Position numbers and translations under genes: made by a program
In this document: piece after piece, positions 8,897-17,546 of the stretch
Position numbering within the stretch: position 1 is the stretch's first letter
Layout of the letters: the number at the start of each line of letters is the position of its first letter
Notes under the pieces: generated by a model
The model's database searches: none
What the model saw: only the letters and a program-made list of their open reading frames with translations
What the model was told of the DNA's origin: nothing
Source of the DNA: Paenibacillus vietnamensis
GTDB taxonomy: Bacteria > Bacillota > Bacilli > Paenibacillales > Paenibacillaceae
Assembly (NCBI RefSeq): GCF_020169515.1
Contig: NZ_JAHMHW010000008.1
Location: 62,001-126,000, forward strand
DNA length: 64,000 nt
Reading direction: 5' to 3'

Positions 8897-9325
8897 ATGA
8901 AAATAAGAAAAAAAGCTGTTCGCGGCTATGCCGAATCCGCCGTTCGCGAAGAGTTGAAGCTCAGGCAGGAAACCCATCGGCTGCGTATGAAAGGGCTGGA
9001 GGAGGAGCTGCAGGCGCTGCAGCACGATAACGGAAGGCTGCGTCGGGAGCTGGAGCACCTCGAATCACATCAGCCCGACGGGGGTACCGTCGCCGGAGAC
9101 GATCCCGTTCATCTCATCGTGCAGGAAAAGCTGCTTCACATCCATCTCGAGCAAAGCGGCGACGTATGGGAAGCCATGAAGAGGCTGAAGGAGCTGGAAG
9201 AGGAGCTGCGGGTGGAGCTTGTGGAAAAGCAGCGCGAATGCGACGACTTGCTTGAACGCCGGGCTAAGGGGGAAGCCGGCGGTTTGACTGGAAACGGGGT
9301 GCAGAATAATGAAGCATCGGAATAA
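8897..9325 (+). CDS. coiled-coil protein of the Pel-like operon
   Basis: A 142-residue, highly charged protein made almost wholly of heptad-type coiled coil (about residues 15-60 and 75-130). There is no signal peptide or membrane helix. GAGAGGAGG lies upstream of ATG 8897. Its last 17 bases overlap the next gene, which suggests translational coupling and perhaps a shared complex. No known Pel subunit matches; a scaffold for the synthase is a guess. Confidence 0.6.
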   Translation: MKIRKKAVRGYAESAVREELKLRQETHRLRMKGLEEELQALQHDNGRLRRELEHLESHQPDGGTVAGDDPVHLIVQEKLLHIHLEQSGDVWEAMKRLKELEEELRVELVEKQRECDDLLERRAKGEAGGLTGNGVQNNEASE

Positions 9326-10478
9326 GCTCCCGACGGTATGGTTCGGACTCGATAAGAGGGAAACGGAGCGGTATTTGAGTAAGAGCAGTGCCCTGTATGA
9401 AAGAGAAGCGGAGCAGCTGGAAGAACGGATTTTGGCGGAAAAAGCGATAAATAAGAGATTGAGGCAGGAGCTCGAACAAAAACAAGCTCTGTTGAACAAG
9501 AATGGAAGCGGCAATTCAGCCGGATTGGCGGATTTTATTTTGCAGAGGCTGGAAGAAGCGGTTGAAGCCTTGCGCAGGCAAGGGGAAGACGAACGGAATA
9601 GGCTGCATGAGCTGATGCAGGTGAAGCGTGAAGAGCATGACAGCAGACGGGAGGACCTGGATCGCCGGCTGGCTGAGCGTCTGGCCGACTATGAGCGGGA
9701 GCAGAAGCGGGCACAGGAGGAACGTTTGAAGCAGGCCGAGGAAGCGAAGCTTGAGGAGGAGCGTCAGGCCCATGAAGAAGCGACACGGGAACAGCTCCGG
9801 CAGGGCGAACCGCTGCTTGCGAACAGGGCGAATGTCGTTCCGTTCAGGGCGAAGCCGATGACGGATATTCAGCAGGCCGCCGAACCGGAGCTGAAGATGG
9901 TCACAGCGGACGGTGCGTCGGCTCCGGCGGCCCAGAATCAGCCGGAAGCCGCGCAGCGGATGAGTTATGAGCCTTCCGGACCGGTGCTACCCGATAAAGG
10001 GGCGGCGTCCTCCGCATTTTGGGGAGATGTGAGCTTCTATATGGCGGATGATAACCGGCGTGCGGATGGGCCTGCCGCTGCACTGCCTGAGGATCCGGCG
10101 TTCTCACCCCCTGCGGCGCACGAGAAAATGCCGGCCGGCTACCCGAGGAAGCGGGCTGAGGCGGAGGTTGCCGCTTCGGCAGCCGAGCCTTCCCCGCGGA
10201 CCGCGAAGCCGAAGCCTTCGAACGGGAGCCCCGCGCCGGCAGACGAGTCCGGACCCGGTGCAGGAAGTCCGGCGCTGGCGGAAGAAATCCGGTCGATCCA
10301 GTACCGGTATATTGCCGGAAAAGCGGCCGGCGAGAATTTATACGGCGAAGACGGAGCTCTCATTATTGCCAAAGGGGAAATCATAACCGCCGATACGATT
10401 AAACGGGCGGAACGTGCAGGCAAAATGCCGGATCTGATCGTTCAAATGGTCATTCCCGGCTTAACGGAGCTTTCGTGA
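9309..10478 (+). CDS. coiled-coil/low-complexity protein, DivIVA-like N terminus
   Basis: A 389-residue protein in three parts. Residues 1-60 (FGLDKRETERYLSKSSALYE and following) resemble the start of DivIVA-type proteins. Residues about 30-200 are charged coiled coil. About 200-310 are Pro/Ala-rich and likely disordered. The last 60 residues form a small domain with GENLYGEDGALIIAKGEIIT, a G-x-L-x-x-x-x-G-x-x-I-x-x-G pattern also seen at the N terminus of some HD-GYP proteins. It overlaps both its neighbours (17 bases upstream, 4 downstream), so it is embedded in the operon. Its role is unknown; localisation or assembly of the polysaccharide machine is possible. Confidence 0.6.
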   Translation: MKHRNKLPTVWFGLDKRETERYLSKSSALYEREAEQLEERILAEKAINKRLRQELEQKQALLNKNGSGNSAGLADFILQRLEEAVEALRRQGEDERNRLHELMQVKREEHDSRREDLDRRLAERLADYEREQKRAQEERLKQAEEAKLEEERQAHEEATREQLRQGEPLLANRANVVPFRAKPMTDIQQAAEPELKMVTADGASAPAAQNQPEAAQRMSYEPSGPVLPDKGAASSAFWGDVSFYMADDNRRADGPAAALPEDPAFSPPAAHEKMPAGYPRKRAEAEVAASAAEPSPRTAKPKPSNGSPAPADESGPGAGSPALAEEIRSIQYRYIAGKAAGENLYGEDGALIIAKGEIITADTIKRAERAGKMPDLIVQMVIPGLTELS

Positions 10479-12091
10479 GCATGGTTATCGGACCGGGGCA
10501 GGCCGGAGGGGGAATCGGCCGGCGCGAACGCTTTGACAGGCTGGTAGAGGAAGTTATGAGCAAGAACATGACTCCTGAGGATCGGAGCGAAGTGGCGGCG
10601 CTTCTCGAATCGATGGGATGGAACGACAGCCGGGCGACGGAATTATTCGGGGTCGAGAACATCTTTGAGCTGGCCTCGGAAATTTGGGAGCAGATCCGGC
10701 AGAAGGTCGTGACGACCCCTTTTACGCAAAATGCGAATACCGGCGCCGTGAAAATGACGTTTGAGCTCGTGAAGAGCTTTTTGAGAGGCCTTATTTTTGC
10801 ACTGCCTATGGCAATTTCCGTTATCTCGATGCTCACGCTGAAGTTTTCGCTGTGGTCGTACCAGAATCTGTCCGTCGAGCTTGCGACCTGCATCGCAATC
10901 GGCACGATCCTCAGCTTTGTTGTCGTAGGCGGTTATACGCAGGCGATTGCAAGAAGAGGCTTCTTCTATATTTACCAGGGCTATTACACGATGGCCAGGA
11001 AGGCGACTTTCCTGTTTATCCGGTTCGGTTATTGGACCTGTCTGGCGGTAGGCGCCGCTATTTATTTGTTTAACCTTATCTTTAATATTTTTCCGATAAA
11101 CATGTTTATGTATATCCTTCTATTCTTCTTTTTCTTGAATTCGATCTGGCTGTCCGTAACCGTCATGTATATTTTGAAACGCGAGCTGACCTTTACGGGC
11201 CTTATCGTGGCAGGCATCGGCGTCGTTTACGTTTTTTTTCGCGAATTCAAGATGGATATTATCGTGTCTCAGCTGATTGCGATATCTCTTGTGTCGATTG
11301 CGGGCATGGCACTCGTCATCTATTATTTCAGAGCCGCCGAGAAGAAGGAAGAGAAGGGCATCGCACCAAAGATGACCCGGCTGTCCATTACGATTTACTC
11401 GATCATGCCTTATTTTATATACGGCTTTCTCTATTTCTCGTTTTTGTTCGTCGACCGCGTCAATGCCTGGTCCGCCAACGAGAGCTTTATGCCCTACTTC
11501 ATCTGGTTCCGCGGCGAATACGAGCTTGGACTTGACTTTGCGCTGCTCGCGCTGATGATTCCGCTCGGCGTCTGCGAGGTATTAGTTAATAAGATGATGA
11601 TGAATATCGAAGCGAGCTACAAGCGTTACTGGGGCTTTGAAACGGACAAAATGAACGCTTTTTTCGAGAAAGCCTACTACCGGATGATCATCGTTATTAC
11701 CGCCGCATCGTTATTCAGTGCCGTCCTTATTTATTTCGTCATCCTCTGGTCGGAGCAGCTCTACTTTCAAGCGTACGGCAGCCATCTGATCGTTAGCGTC
11801 AAGACGCAGTTCGTCTTCATTATTGCGCTGGCTTCCTACGTCATTCTTGCCATCGGCCTGCTGAATGCGGTCATTCTGTTTTCACTTTCCCAGCCGAGTC
11901 TTGTCAACAGGGCGATTTTGCCCGCGCTTGGCGTGAACTTCGCCGTCGGGTTTCTGCTCAGCCGCTGGGTCGACTATACGTTTGCCGTATTTGGCTTGAT
12001 GGCGGGGGCGGTTGTGTTCGTGCTTTTATCGTTTAAAGCCATGCGGTCGGTTTTTCGTAAGCTCGATTATTATTTGTACGCGATATCGTAG
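10475..12091 (+). CDS. PelG-like multi-spanning membrane protein
   Basis: A 538-residue protein with about 90 soluble N-terminal residues and then roughly 12 membrane helices. PelG is the MATE/MOP-like inner-membrane partner of PelF. Placement behind pelF, the size of the membrane part and the helix segment YFIYGFLYFSFLFVDR followed by a long loop support the match, but divergence is high. The soluble N-terminal part is not found in Pseudomonas PelG and may dock the coiled-coil partners. GTG 10475 overlaps the previous stop codon and has GGAG upstream; ATG 10481 is an alternative. Another flippase-type exporter remains possible. Confidence 0.6.
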   Translation: MSMVIGPGQAGGGIGRRERFDRLVEEVMSKNMTPEDRSEVAALLESMGWNDSRATELFGVENIFELASEIWEQIRQKVVTTPFTQNANTGAVKMTFELVKSFLRGLIFALPMAISVISMLTLKFSLWSYQNLSVELATCIAIGTILSFVVVGGYTQAIARRGFFYIYQGYYTMARKATFLFIRFGYWTCLAVGAAIYLFNLIFNIFPINMFMYILLFFFFLNSIWLSVTVMYILKRELTFTGLIVAGIGVVYVFFREFKMDIIVSQLIAISLVSIAGMALVIYYFRAAEKKEEKGIAPKMTRLSITIYSIMPYFIYGFLYFSFLFVDRVNAWSANESFMPYFIWFRGEYELGLDFALLALMIPLGVCEVLVNKMMMNIEASYKRYWGFETDKMNAFFEKAYYRMIIVITAASLFSAVLIYFVILWSEQLYFQAYGSHLIVSVKTQFVFIIALASYVILAIGLLNAVILFSLSQPSLVNRAILPALGVNFAVGFLLSRWVDYTFAVFGLMAGAVVFVLLSFKAMRSVFRKLDYYLYAIS

Positions 12092-12105
12092 GAGGGAGAA
12101 GCCAG

Positions 12106-14100
12106 TTGGACTATTCATCGTTCTCCCACCAGCTCTATGCGATGCTGCACTACGGCTTTGCGTTTGTTTTGCTGATGATCGTCTGGCCGCGCTTCTTCCT
12201 GAAGGCCGATTCCGGGGATGCTCTGGAGAACGGGGCGGCGCTGTTTGCGAAAGCGGTCTGTCTTTATATCGTGATCATTTACGTGCTCGTCGTCTTAAAG
12301 CTGTATGAAGTCATATCCGTATCCGCCGTCCTTCTCCTCATGTCGACCCGCCGTTTCTGGCGCAAAGGCTCGGCAGAGACAAGGGCGGAAGCTTCGAGCT
12401 CTTTTCATGTCTGGTTTTACCACCTGCTGGAGGTCGGCTTTCGGGTCAAAACGAAATGGCTGGAAGCGCGGGGCAAGCTGACGATGGCGCGCAAGCAGGT
12501 CAACCTGTACAAGTGGCGCGGCAGCGACCCTTTGCACAAGCTGCTTCTGGCCGGAGTTCTGGGCGCGGCCGCTTACGTCCGCTTTTACGATGCAGTGCAT
12601 TATGCGGCTCCGGCCTTGTCCGACGGCTCGGTTACGCTGGCTTGGATGAAATATATCAACAACCGCATGTTGTTTCACGACGAGCTGTATCCTCAGGGCT
12701 TTCACATTACGCTTTCGCTGCTGAGCAAATTCGCGGCTATCGACCCTTTATATATATTGAAGTATACGGGACCGCTGAACGGCGTCCTGACCGCCGCCTC
12801 CTTTTATTTCGTTCTGTCGAGACTGACGGGCAGTAAAATGGCGGGTATCGCGGGGGCGGCTTTGTTTGGGCTTGGCGGAGCTTTTCTGCTCGGCAGCGAC
12901 TGGGAGCGCCAGGCCGCAACCAATTCGCAGGAGTTCGCTTTTGTTTTTGCTTTTCCGGCTTTTTATTTCTTTCTAAGGTATTTGGAGAAGGGAGGCAGGC
13001 ATTCGTTCTGGGCGGGCTTCGCTGCGGTAAGCGTTACGGGCTTCGTTCATTCGCTTGTGTTCGCTTACGTCGGTATGGGACTCGCCGTCGCTTTGATCGC
13101 ATCCGTCATGACGCCGGCAGCGAGGTCCTGGAATAGGATTTTAATCGTATGCGCCGCCGGCGCCGCTGCCGTTGTATTCACCTATGCGCCGATTCAGATC
13201 GGCTCGTGGGCCGGCGTTTCGTTTAATGAGAGCGCGGCCGAATTTTTGACCAGTACGACGGAGGCTGCGTTCCCGCAGCTTATGCTGAGAGATTATTTGG
13301 GGCTCGGAGCGATCGCATGGATCGCGTTAAGCGCGCTCATCGGCTGGCGGGACAACCGGAACCGCATTTCGGAATGGTTCGCGGTCGGGATAGGGACGGC
13401 CTCCTTTCTTCTTTATTATGTGATGCCGGCCGCTACAAAGAGCATGATGCTCGCTTCGAGAACGTGGAGCCTTTGGGCGCTTGCCGTCTGCTTTTGCGTC
13501 GGCTTTGCATGGTGGTCCCTGTGGCGCTTCGCCGCCAGGCTGAAGGGGACGGCCCTGGCTGAAAGGCTGGCCGCAACGGCTGCCTTGACCGTATTCGTCT
13601 GGTTTGTCGGGCTCAGTCCGATCCAGACGTACAAGATGGACTGGGAAAGCATGTTCCGGCAATATTTGCGCATTTCCTCGTTGTACCTGGAAAATACATG
13701 GACCGTTTTCTCGCAGGAGGAGGGGTACGCTCTTATTTACGGACAAGGGTGGCATCAATATATTTCCACACTGGTGGACAGATACGATCCTGCCGGTACG
13801 CCTATTACGCGAATAGGTCAGGACGAATACGATCCTGATGTCACCAAGCATATGTTCATTTTTGAACAGAAGCAGGTTTTCAAGGTGCCGTCGAATCTCA
13901 GCATATACGAAAAGCTGGAGCAGGAGCGTTATAGCAAACAAGAAAAAGAGCAGGTGCTCTTGAAGGAATGGATGGATCGTTACATTGCCGCTCACGGAAA
14001 ACCTCCGGTTTTTTACGAGGACGAATATATCCGCATCTGGTACTTGTACAGGCCGGACGCCGAGGACAAGGAACGGCGGAGAATTTGGGGAGGAGCATGA
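12106..14100 (+). CDS. large membrane protein, GT-C-like glycosyltransferase candidate
   Basis: A 664-residue protein with about 12 membrane helices and a soluble C-terminal tail from about residue 520. Segments such as LAWMKYINNRMLFHDELYPQGFH, with acidic and His residues in the first large extracytoplasmic loop, resemble GT-C enzymes that use lipid-linked sugars. No specific family was recognised. The TTG start at 12106 has GGAGGGAG nine bases upstream. The gene is 14 bases from the PelG-like gene and 13 bases from the deacetylase gene, so it belongs to the operon. It may add side groups or anchor the polymer. Confidence 0.55.
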   Translation: MDYSSFSHQLYAMLHYGFAFVLLMIVWPRFFLKADSGDALENGAALFAKAVCLYIVIIYVLVVLKLYEVISVSAVLLLMSTRRFWRKGSAETRAEASSSFHVWFYHLLEVGFRVKTKWLEARGKLTMARKQVNLYKWRGSDPLHKLLLAGVLGAAAYVRFYDAVHYAAPALSDGSVTLAWMKYINNRMLFHDELYPQGFHITLSLLSKFAAIDPLYILKYTGPLNGVLTAASFYFVLSRLTGSKMAGIAGAALFGLGGAFLLGSDWERQAATNSQEFAFVFAFPAFYFFLRYLEKGGRHSFWAGFAAVSVTGFVHSLVFAYVGMGLAVALIASVMTPAARSWNRILIVCAAGAAAVVFTYAPIQIGSWAGVSFNESAAEFLTSTTEAAFPQLMLRDYLGLGAIAWIALSALIGWRDNRNRISEWFAVGIGTASFLLYYVMPAATKSMMLASRTWSLWALAVCFCVGFAWWSLWRFAARLKGTALAERLAATAALTVFVWFVGLSPIQTYKMDWESMFRQYLRISSLYLENTWTVFSQEEGYALIYGQGWHQYISTLVDRYDPAGTPITRIGQDEYDPDVTKHMFIFEQKQVFKVPSNLSIYEKLEQERYSKQEKEQVLLKEWMDRYIAAHGKPPVFYEDEYIRIWYLYRPDAEDKERRRIWGGA

Positions 14101-14113
14101 AAGGAGGGGAAGC

Positions 14114-14977
14114 ATGCTTAACGCGCTTACGGTTGATGTAGAGGATTGGTATATGACGAACGGACTGGACATCGATCCGTCGGAATGGCATAAGTACGAG
14201 GATCGTGTCGTAAGGAACACGACCCGGCTGCTCGGCCTGTTCGACAGTTATTCGGTCAAAGGAACGTTTTTTATTCTGGGCTGCGTGGCCGAGAAGCATC
14301 CGGAGCTTGTGCGGGACATCGCGGAGCGGGGGCATGAAATCGGATCTCACGGCTATTGGCACCGGCTGGTTACTTCGCAGACCTTGGAGCAATTCCGGCA
14401 GGATGTAAGATCGTCCAAGGAAATACTCGAGCGTCTTGCTGGCAGAAGAGTCGAGCTTTACCGGGCGCCTTCCTGGTCTATATCGCGGGCAAGGTATGAT
14501 GCGCTCAAAATATTGGCGGAGGAAGGCTTCGCCTGCGATTCGAGCATGCAGCCCTTTCAGACCCCGCTCTCCGGCATCTCGGGAGCTCCAAAAACGCCGT
14601 TTTCGCCCGTACTCGACGGTGAGCCGCTCGGCATTCGCGAGTTTCCGCCTACCGTAGCGGAGCTGGCCGGCATATCCATGCCCTTCTCGGGCGGCTTCTA
14701 CCTGAGGGCAGTGCCGTATCCCATGGTGAAATGGGCGCTGAACCGGGTCAACCGGACAAGGCCGGGAATGATCTATATCCATCCTTGGGAGATCGACCCC
14801 GCCCAGCCCCGCGCCAAAACCTCGGCGTTTATACGCACGATCCAGTACTACGGGCTGAACGGGACAGAAGGCAAGCTGAAGCGGCTGTTCCGCGACTTCA
14901 GCTTCCGGCCGCTCGGGGAAATCATAAACGGGGAAAGCTTCCCGCCCCACCGGCTTTACTCGCCGGGAGCAGGATGA
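14114..14977 (+). CDS. polysaccharide deacetylase (NodB-type, DUF3473-like)
   Basis: A 287-residue carbohydrate esterase 4 protein. It starts NALTVDVEDWY, where the first Asp pair supplies the catalytic base and metal ligand. HEIGSHGYWH gives the two metal-binding His residues, YRAPSWS is motif 3, and IYIHPWE is the C-terminal His motif. The arrangement matches the XrtA-associated DUF3473 subgroup, whose members act on exopolysaccharides. There is no signal peptide, so the site of action is uncertain. In Pel systems deacetylation of GalNAc is done by one half of PelA, and this gene is the natural stand-in. AAGGAGGGG precedes ATG 14114. It overlaps the flippase gene by four bases (ATGA). Confidence 0.85.
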   Translation: MLNALTVDVEDWYMTNGLDIDPSEWHKYEDRVVRNTTRLLGLFDSYSVKGTFFILGCVAEKHPELVRDIAERGHEIGSHGYWHRLVTSQTLEQFRQDVRSSKEILERLAGRRVELYRAPSWSISRARYDALKILAEEGFACDSSMQPFQTPLSGISGAPKTPFSPVLDGEPLGIREFPPTVAELAGISMPFSGGFYLRAVPYPMVKWALNRVNRTRPGMIYIHPWEIDPAQPRAKTSAFIRTIQYYGLNGTEGKLKRLFRDFSFRPLGEIINGESFPPHRLYSPGAG

Positions 14978-16398
14978 GCGCGCCGGCAATCGCCAAGCCG
15001 CGGGGCAAGCGTTTCACGGCATGGATTCTTATTGGAGGCGTGACCGCAGTTCATTGTCTAGTGGCGGCTGTTTCCTTTCTGAAGGATTTAACGTTTGCCG
15101 CTTATTTCGGGACGTCGCAGGCGGCGGATCTGGTAACGACGGCCTTTCTGCTCCCGGAGGCGATCAGCTATAACCTGATCGCAGCGGTCATCGGCATTGC
15201 CGCGGTACCCGAGCTGAGCCGAAGATGGCAGGAGAAGCAATACGGCATGTTTTTACGGAGTGCGGCACGGATGGCGCTGCATGCAGCCTTGCTGATGACC
15301 GGGGCGCTCCTCCTGCTTTTCCTTGCAAAGAATGGAATGATGGCCTTATTTGGCTACGGTCCGGGCAGCGCCGGGACGGGAGAGCTGGAACGCTTATACG
15401 TGCTGCTGCTCTTCTCGATGCCTCTGTTTCCGCTCTTTGCCATTGGCGGGGCGGCCCTTCAAGCATCGGGAGCCTTCTATGCCGCAGCCGCCGGACCGAT
15501 TGTGCTGAATGCTGCAATGCTGGCAGCCCTCTCGCTTTCCTGGGCAGGAAATGTTCCTGAACAAAGCGGCTCATTCACGTATGCAGCCTCTATTCTGGCA
15601 GGGGCGGGCGGGATGACGCTGATGGTATGGGCGGCACTGCGCAGAAGGCTCAGGCTGGTGGCACAGCTGTCGTTCGCTTCGGCATGGCGGCAAAAGGATA
15701 ACGAGGCAGCAGTAACTGCAGCGGTAACGGGCAAATCGCGGATGGCGGCCGGGGGACTGCTTCGCGTCTACCGGGACATTCTGCCGCTGCTGCTGTTGAA
15801 CTTGTTTTCTCAGATGCTGTATGCGACAGAAAGGGCGATTGCCGCCAATATGGAGCCCGGTACGCTGGCCGGCCTGAATTACGCGTACCGTATCGCCCAA
15901 TTTCCCAATTGGGTATTCGTGGCGGCGGTAACCGCTGTATTGCTCCCCGCGTTGTCGCGGTCGGCTTCGGCCGGCGGCGGGCAAGCCGCGAAGCCCGAGC
16001 TGTACCGCGCGCTGCGCGCCACGCTCGGCCTGATGCTGCCGGCGGCTGCGGTCTTATTCTGGCTCCGGGAGCCGGTCATTTCGCTGCTATTCGGCCGGGG
16101 GGCTTTCGGCCCGCAATCCGTTGCTCTTACTTCCGAGCTGCTTGCCGGATACTCCTTGAGCGTCGCCCTACAAGCGGTTTCCGTCATTTGCCTGCGTTAT
16201 TTCCTGGCTTGCGGACGACTATACGGCCCTGCGGCGGTCTACCTGGCCTCGACGGTATGCACGATCGCATTTGATCTGCTTGCTGTGCGTTCCTTCGGTG
16301 CCGCAGCGCTTGGTTACGGCGCTCTTTGCGGCTGGGCTCTTAATGCTTTGCTTATGTTTATGTTAGTCGTACGAGATTCGAATAATCGGAGTGGTTAA
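14974..16398 (+). CDS. MurJ/Wzx-type lipid-linked oligosaccharide flippase
   Basis: A 474-residue membrane protein of the MOP superfamily, MurJ/MviN branch, with about 12-14 helices. It starts with a basic N terminus and the segment FLKDLTFAAYFGTSQAADLVTTAFLLPE, which fits the MurJ first-helix motif. In this setting it probably moves a lipid-linked sugar or another operon product across the membrane rather than serving as the housekeeping lipid II flippase. The ATG overlaps the deacetylase stop codon. In-frame codons further upstream lie inside the deacetylase gene and were rejected. Confidence 0.75.
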   Translation: MSAPAIAKPRGKRFTAWILIGGVTAVHCLVAAVSFLKDLTFAAYFGTSQAADLVTTAFLLPEAISYNLIAAVIGIAAVPELSRRWQEKQYGMFLRSAARMALHAALLMTGALLLLFLAKNGMMALFGYGPGSAGTGELERLYVLLLFSMPLFPLFAIGGAALQASGAFYAAAAGPIVLNAAMLAALSLSWAGNVPEQSGSFTYAASILAGAGGMTLMVWAALRRRLRLVAQLSFASAWRQKDNEAAVTAAVTGKSRMAAGGLLRVYRDILPLLLLNLFSQMLYATERAIAANMEPGTLAGLNYAYRIAQFPNWVFVAAVTAVLLPALSRSASAGGGQAAKPELYRALRATLGLMLPAAAVLFWLREPVISLLFGRGAFGPQSVALTSELLAGYSLSVALQAVSVICLRYFLACGRLYGPAAVYLASTVCTIAFDLLAVRSFGAAALGYGALCGWALNALLMFMLVVRDSNNRSG

Positions 16399-16399
16399 T

Positions 16400-17128
16400 A
16401 TGTCGAGCCCGTCATTTTTAATTATTATACCGGCCTATAATGAAGAGGAGAATATTGGGAGCGTGCTGTCCGGACTGCTGGAAACGGGGCTGGCGGCCGA
16501 AATTCTGGTCATTAACGACGGCTCGCGCGACCGCACGGAAGAGGTTGCCAGACGATATCCGGTAACGGTCATTTCGCATCCGGTGAATCTCGGATACGGA
16601 GCCGCGCTTCAGACCGGCTACAAATATGCGACGGAGAAGGGGTATCCTTATCTCCTCCAATTCGACTCCGACGGCCAGCATAATCCTAACGATCTGTCCC
16701 GCATTATGAACGAGCTGGAGAAGGGGGATGCCGATATCGTGATGGGCTCGCGGTTTCTGGAGGAGAGCAGCGGGTTTGACACCGGTTTTGTGAAAGGTGC
16801 GGGTATCCGGTTTTTCCGCCTGTTAATCCGCAAGCTGACCGGCACAAAAATTACAGATCCGACCTCGGGCCTTCGCGGCGTCTCCAGCAGCGTATTTAAC
16901 TTTTATTCGATCCGGGACCGGTTCCCGGCGGATTTCCCTGACGCGGATATTTTGATCCAGCAGCTGCTGATGAAGTTCAGGGTAAAGGAAGTTCCGGCCC
17001 ATATGCGTCAAAGGGAAGCGGGCGTCTCCATGCACGCGGGTTTTAAGCCGGTTATTTACGTTCTGCAAATCATGCTCAGCATAAGTGTCGTTATTATTAG
17101 CCATAAGCTGGCGAAGAAGGTGTCTTGA
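16400..17128 (+). CDS. GT2 dolichyl-phosphate-mannose-synthase-like glycosyltransferase
   Basis: A 242-residue GT-A enzyme with IIPAYNEEENI at the N terminus, the INDGSRDRT donor-binding segment and the QFDSDGQHNP DxD-type motif. A C-terminal hydrophobic stretch (about 215-235) may tether it to the membrane. The family transfers sugars from nucleotide donors to polyprenyl phosphate. Together with the GT-C-like gene upstream it could form a polyprenyl-phosphate-sugar branch. ATG 16400 with CGGAG upstream is preferred; GTG 16391 is in frame. Confidence 0.85.
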   Translation: MSSPSFLIIIPAYNEEENIGSVLSGLLETGLAAEILVINDGSRDRTEEVARRYPVTVISHPVNLGYGAALQTGYKYATEKGYPYLLQFDSDGQHNPNDLSRIMNELEKGDADIVMGSRFLEESSGFDTGFVKGAGIRFFRLLIRKLTGTKITDPTSGLRGVSSSVFNFYSIRDRFPADFPDADILIQQLLMKFRVKEVPAHMRQREAGVSMHAGFKPVIYVLQIMLSISVVIISHKLAKKVS

Positions 17129-17132
17129 GAAG

Positions 17133-17510
17133 ATGGATTACAAGTTAAAATGGTTCATCTTGCTTTGCGGCATTACGTTTTCCGGCGTCATTATCCGCTT
17201 GCTGCTGAAGAAAAAAATCAGCGCCCGCAACTCGGTCATGTGGCTGCTTAGCGCTGCTGCCATCCTGATCCTGTCGGCTAATCCGGGATGGTTCGACCGG
17301 CTCGCGGGAGTTCTAGGCGTCAGCTACCCTCCGTCGCTGCTGTTCCTGTTCTCAACGCTGGTGCTTCTCGTCATTGTGCTTTATCAATCCATGCAAATCT
17401 CCGTACTGAATGAAAAGCTGCGCCAGCTCGCCCAGTATGTCGCGCTTCTGGAGCCGGACCGGGATATTCCGGGAAACGGAGCACCCGGGGAAAATAAAGC
17501 GGACAGCTGA
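17133..17510 (+). CDS. DUF2304-type small membrane protein
   Basis: A 125-residue protein with three hydrophobic helices (about 6-25, 36-52 and 66-88) and the tail QMQISVLNEKLRQLAQYVALLE typical of DUF2304. These proteins usually sit directly after a polyprenyl-phosphate GT2 gene, as here with a four-base gap, and are thought to help its membrane function. Biochemical role unknown. Confidence 0.8.
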   Translation: MDYKLKWFILLCGITFSGVIIRLLLKKKISARNSVMWLLSAAAILILSANPGWFDRLAGVLGVSYPPSLLFLFSTLVLLVIVLYQSMQISVLNEKLRQLAQYVALLEPDRDIPGNGAPGENKADS

Positions 17511-17546
17511 CCCGGCTTTGCATCGTCAAGGAAAGGGGGAACTTTG

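Noticed and set aside
13898..14989. 363-codon antisense ORF over the GT-C-like and deacetylase genes
   Set aside because: Pro/Arg-rich shadow frame opposite well-supported genes in GC-rich DNA; no family resemblance.
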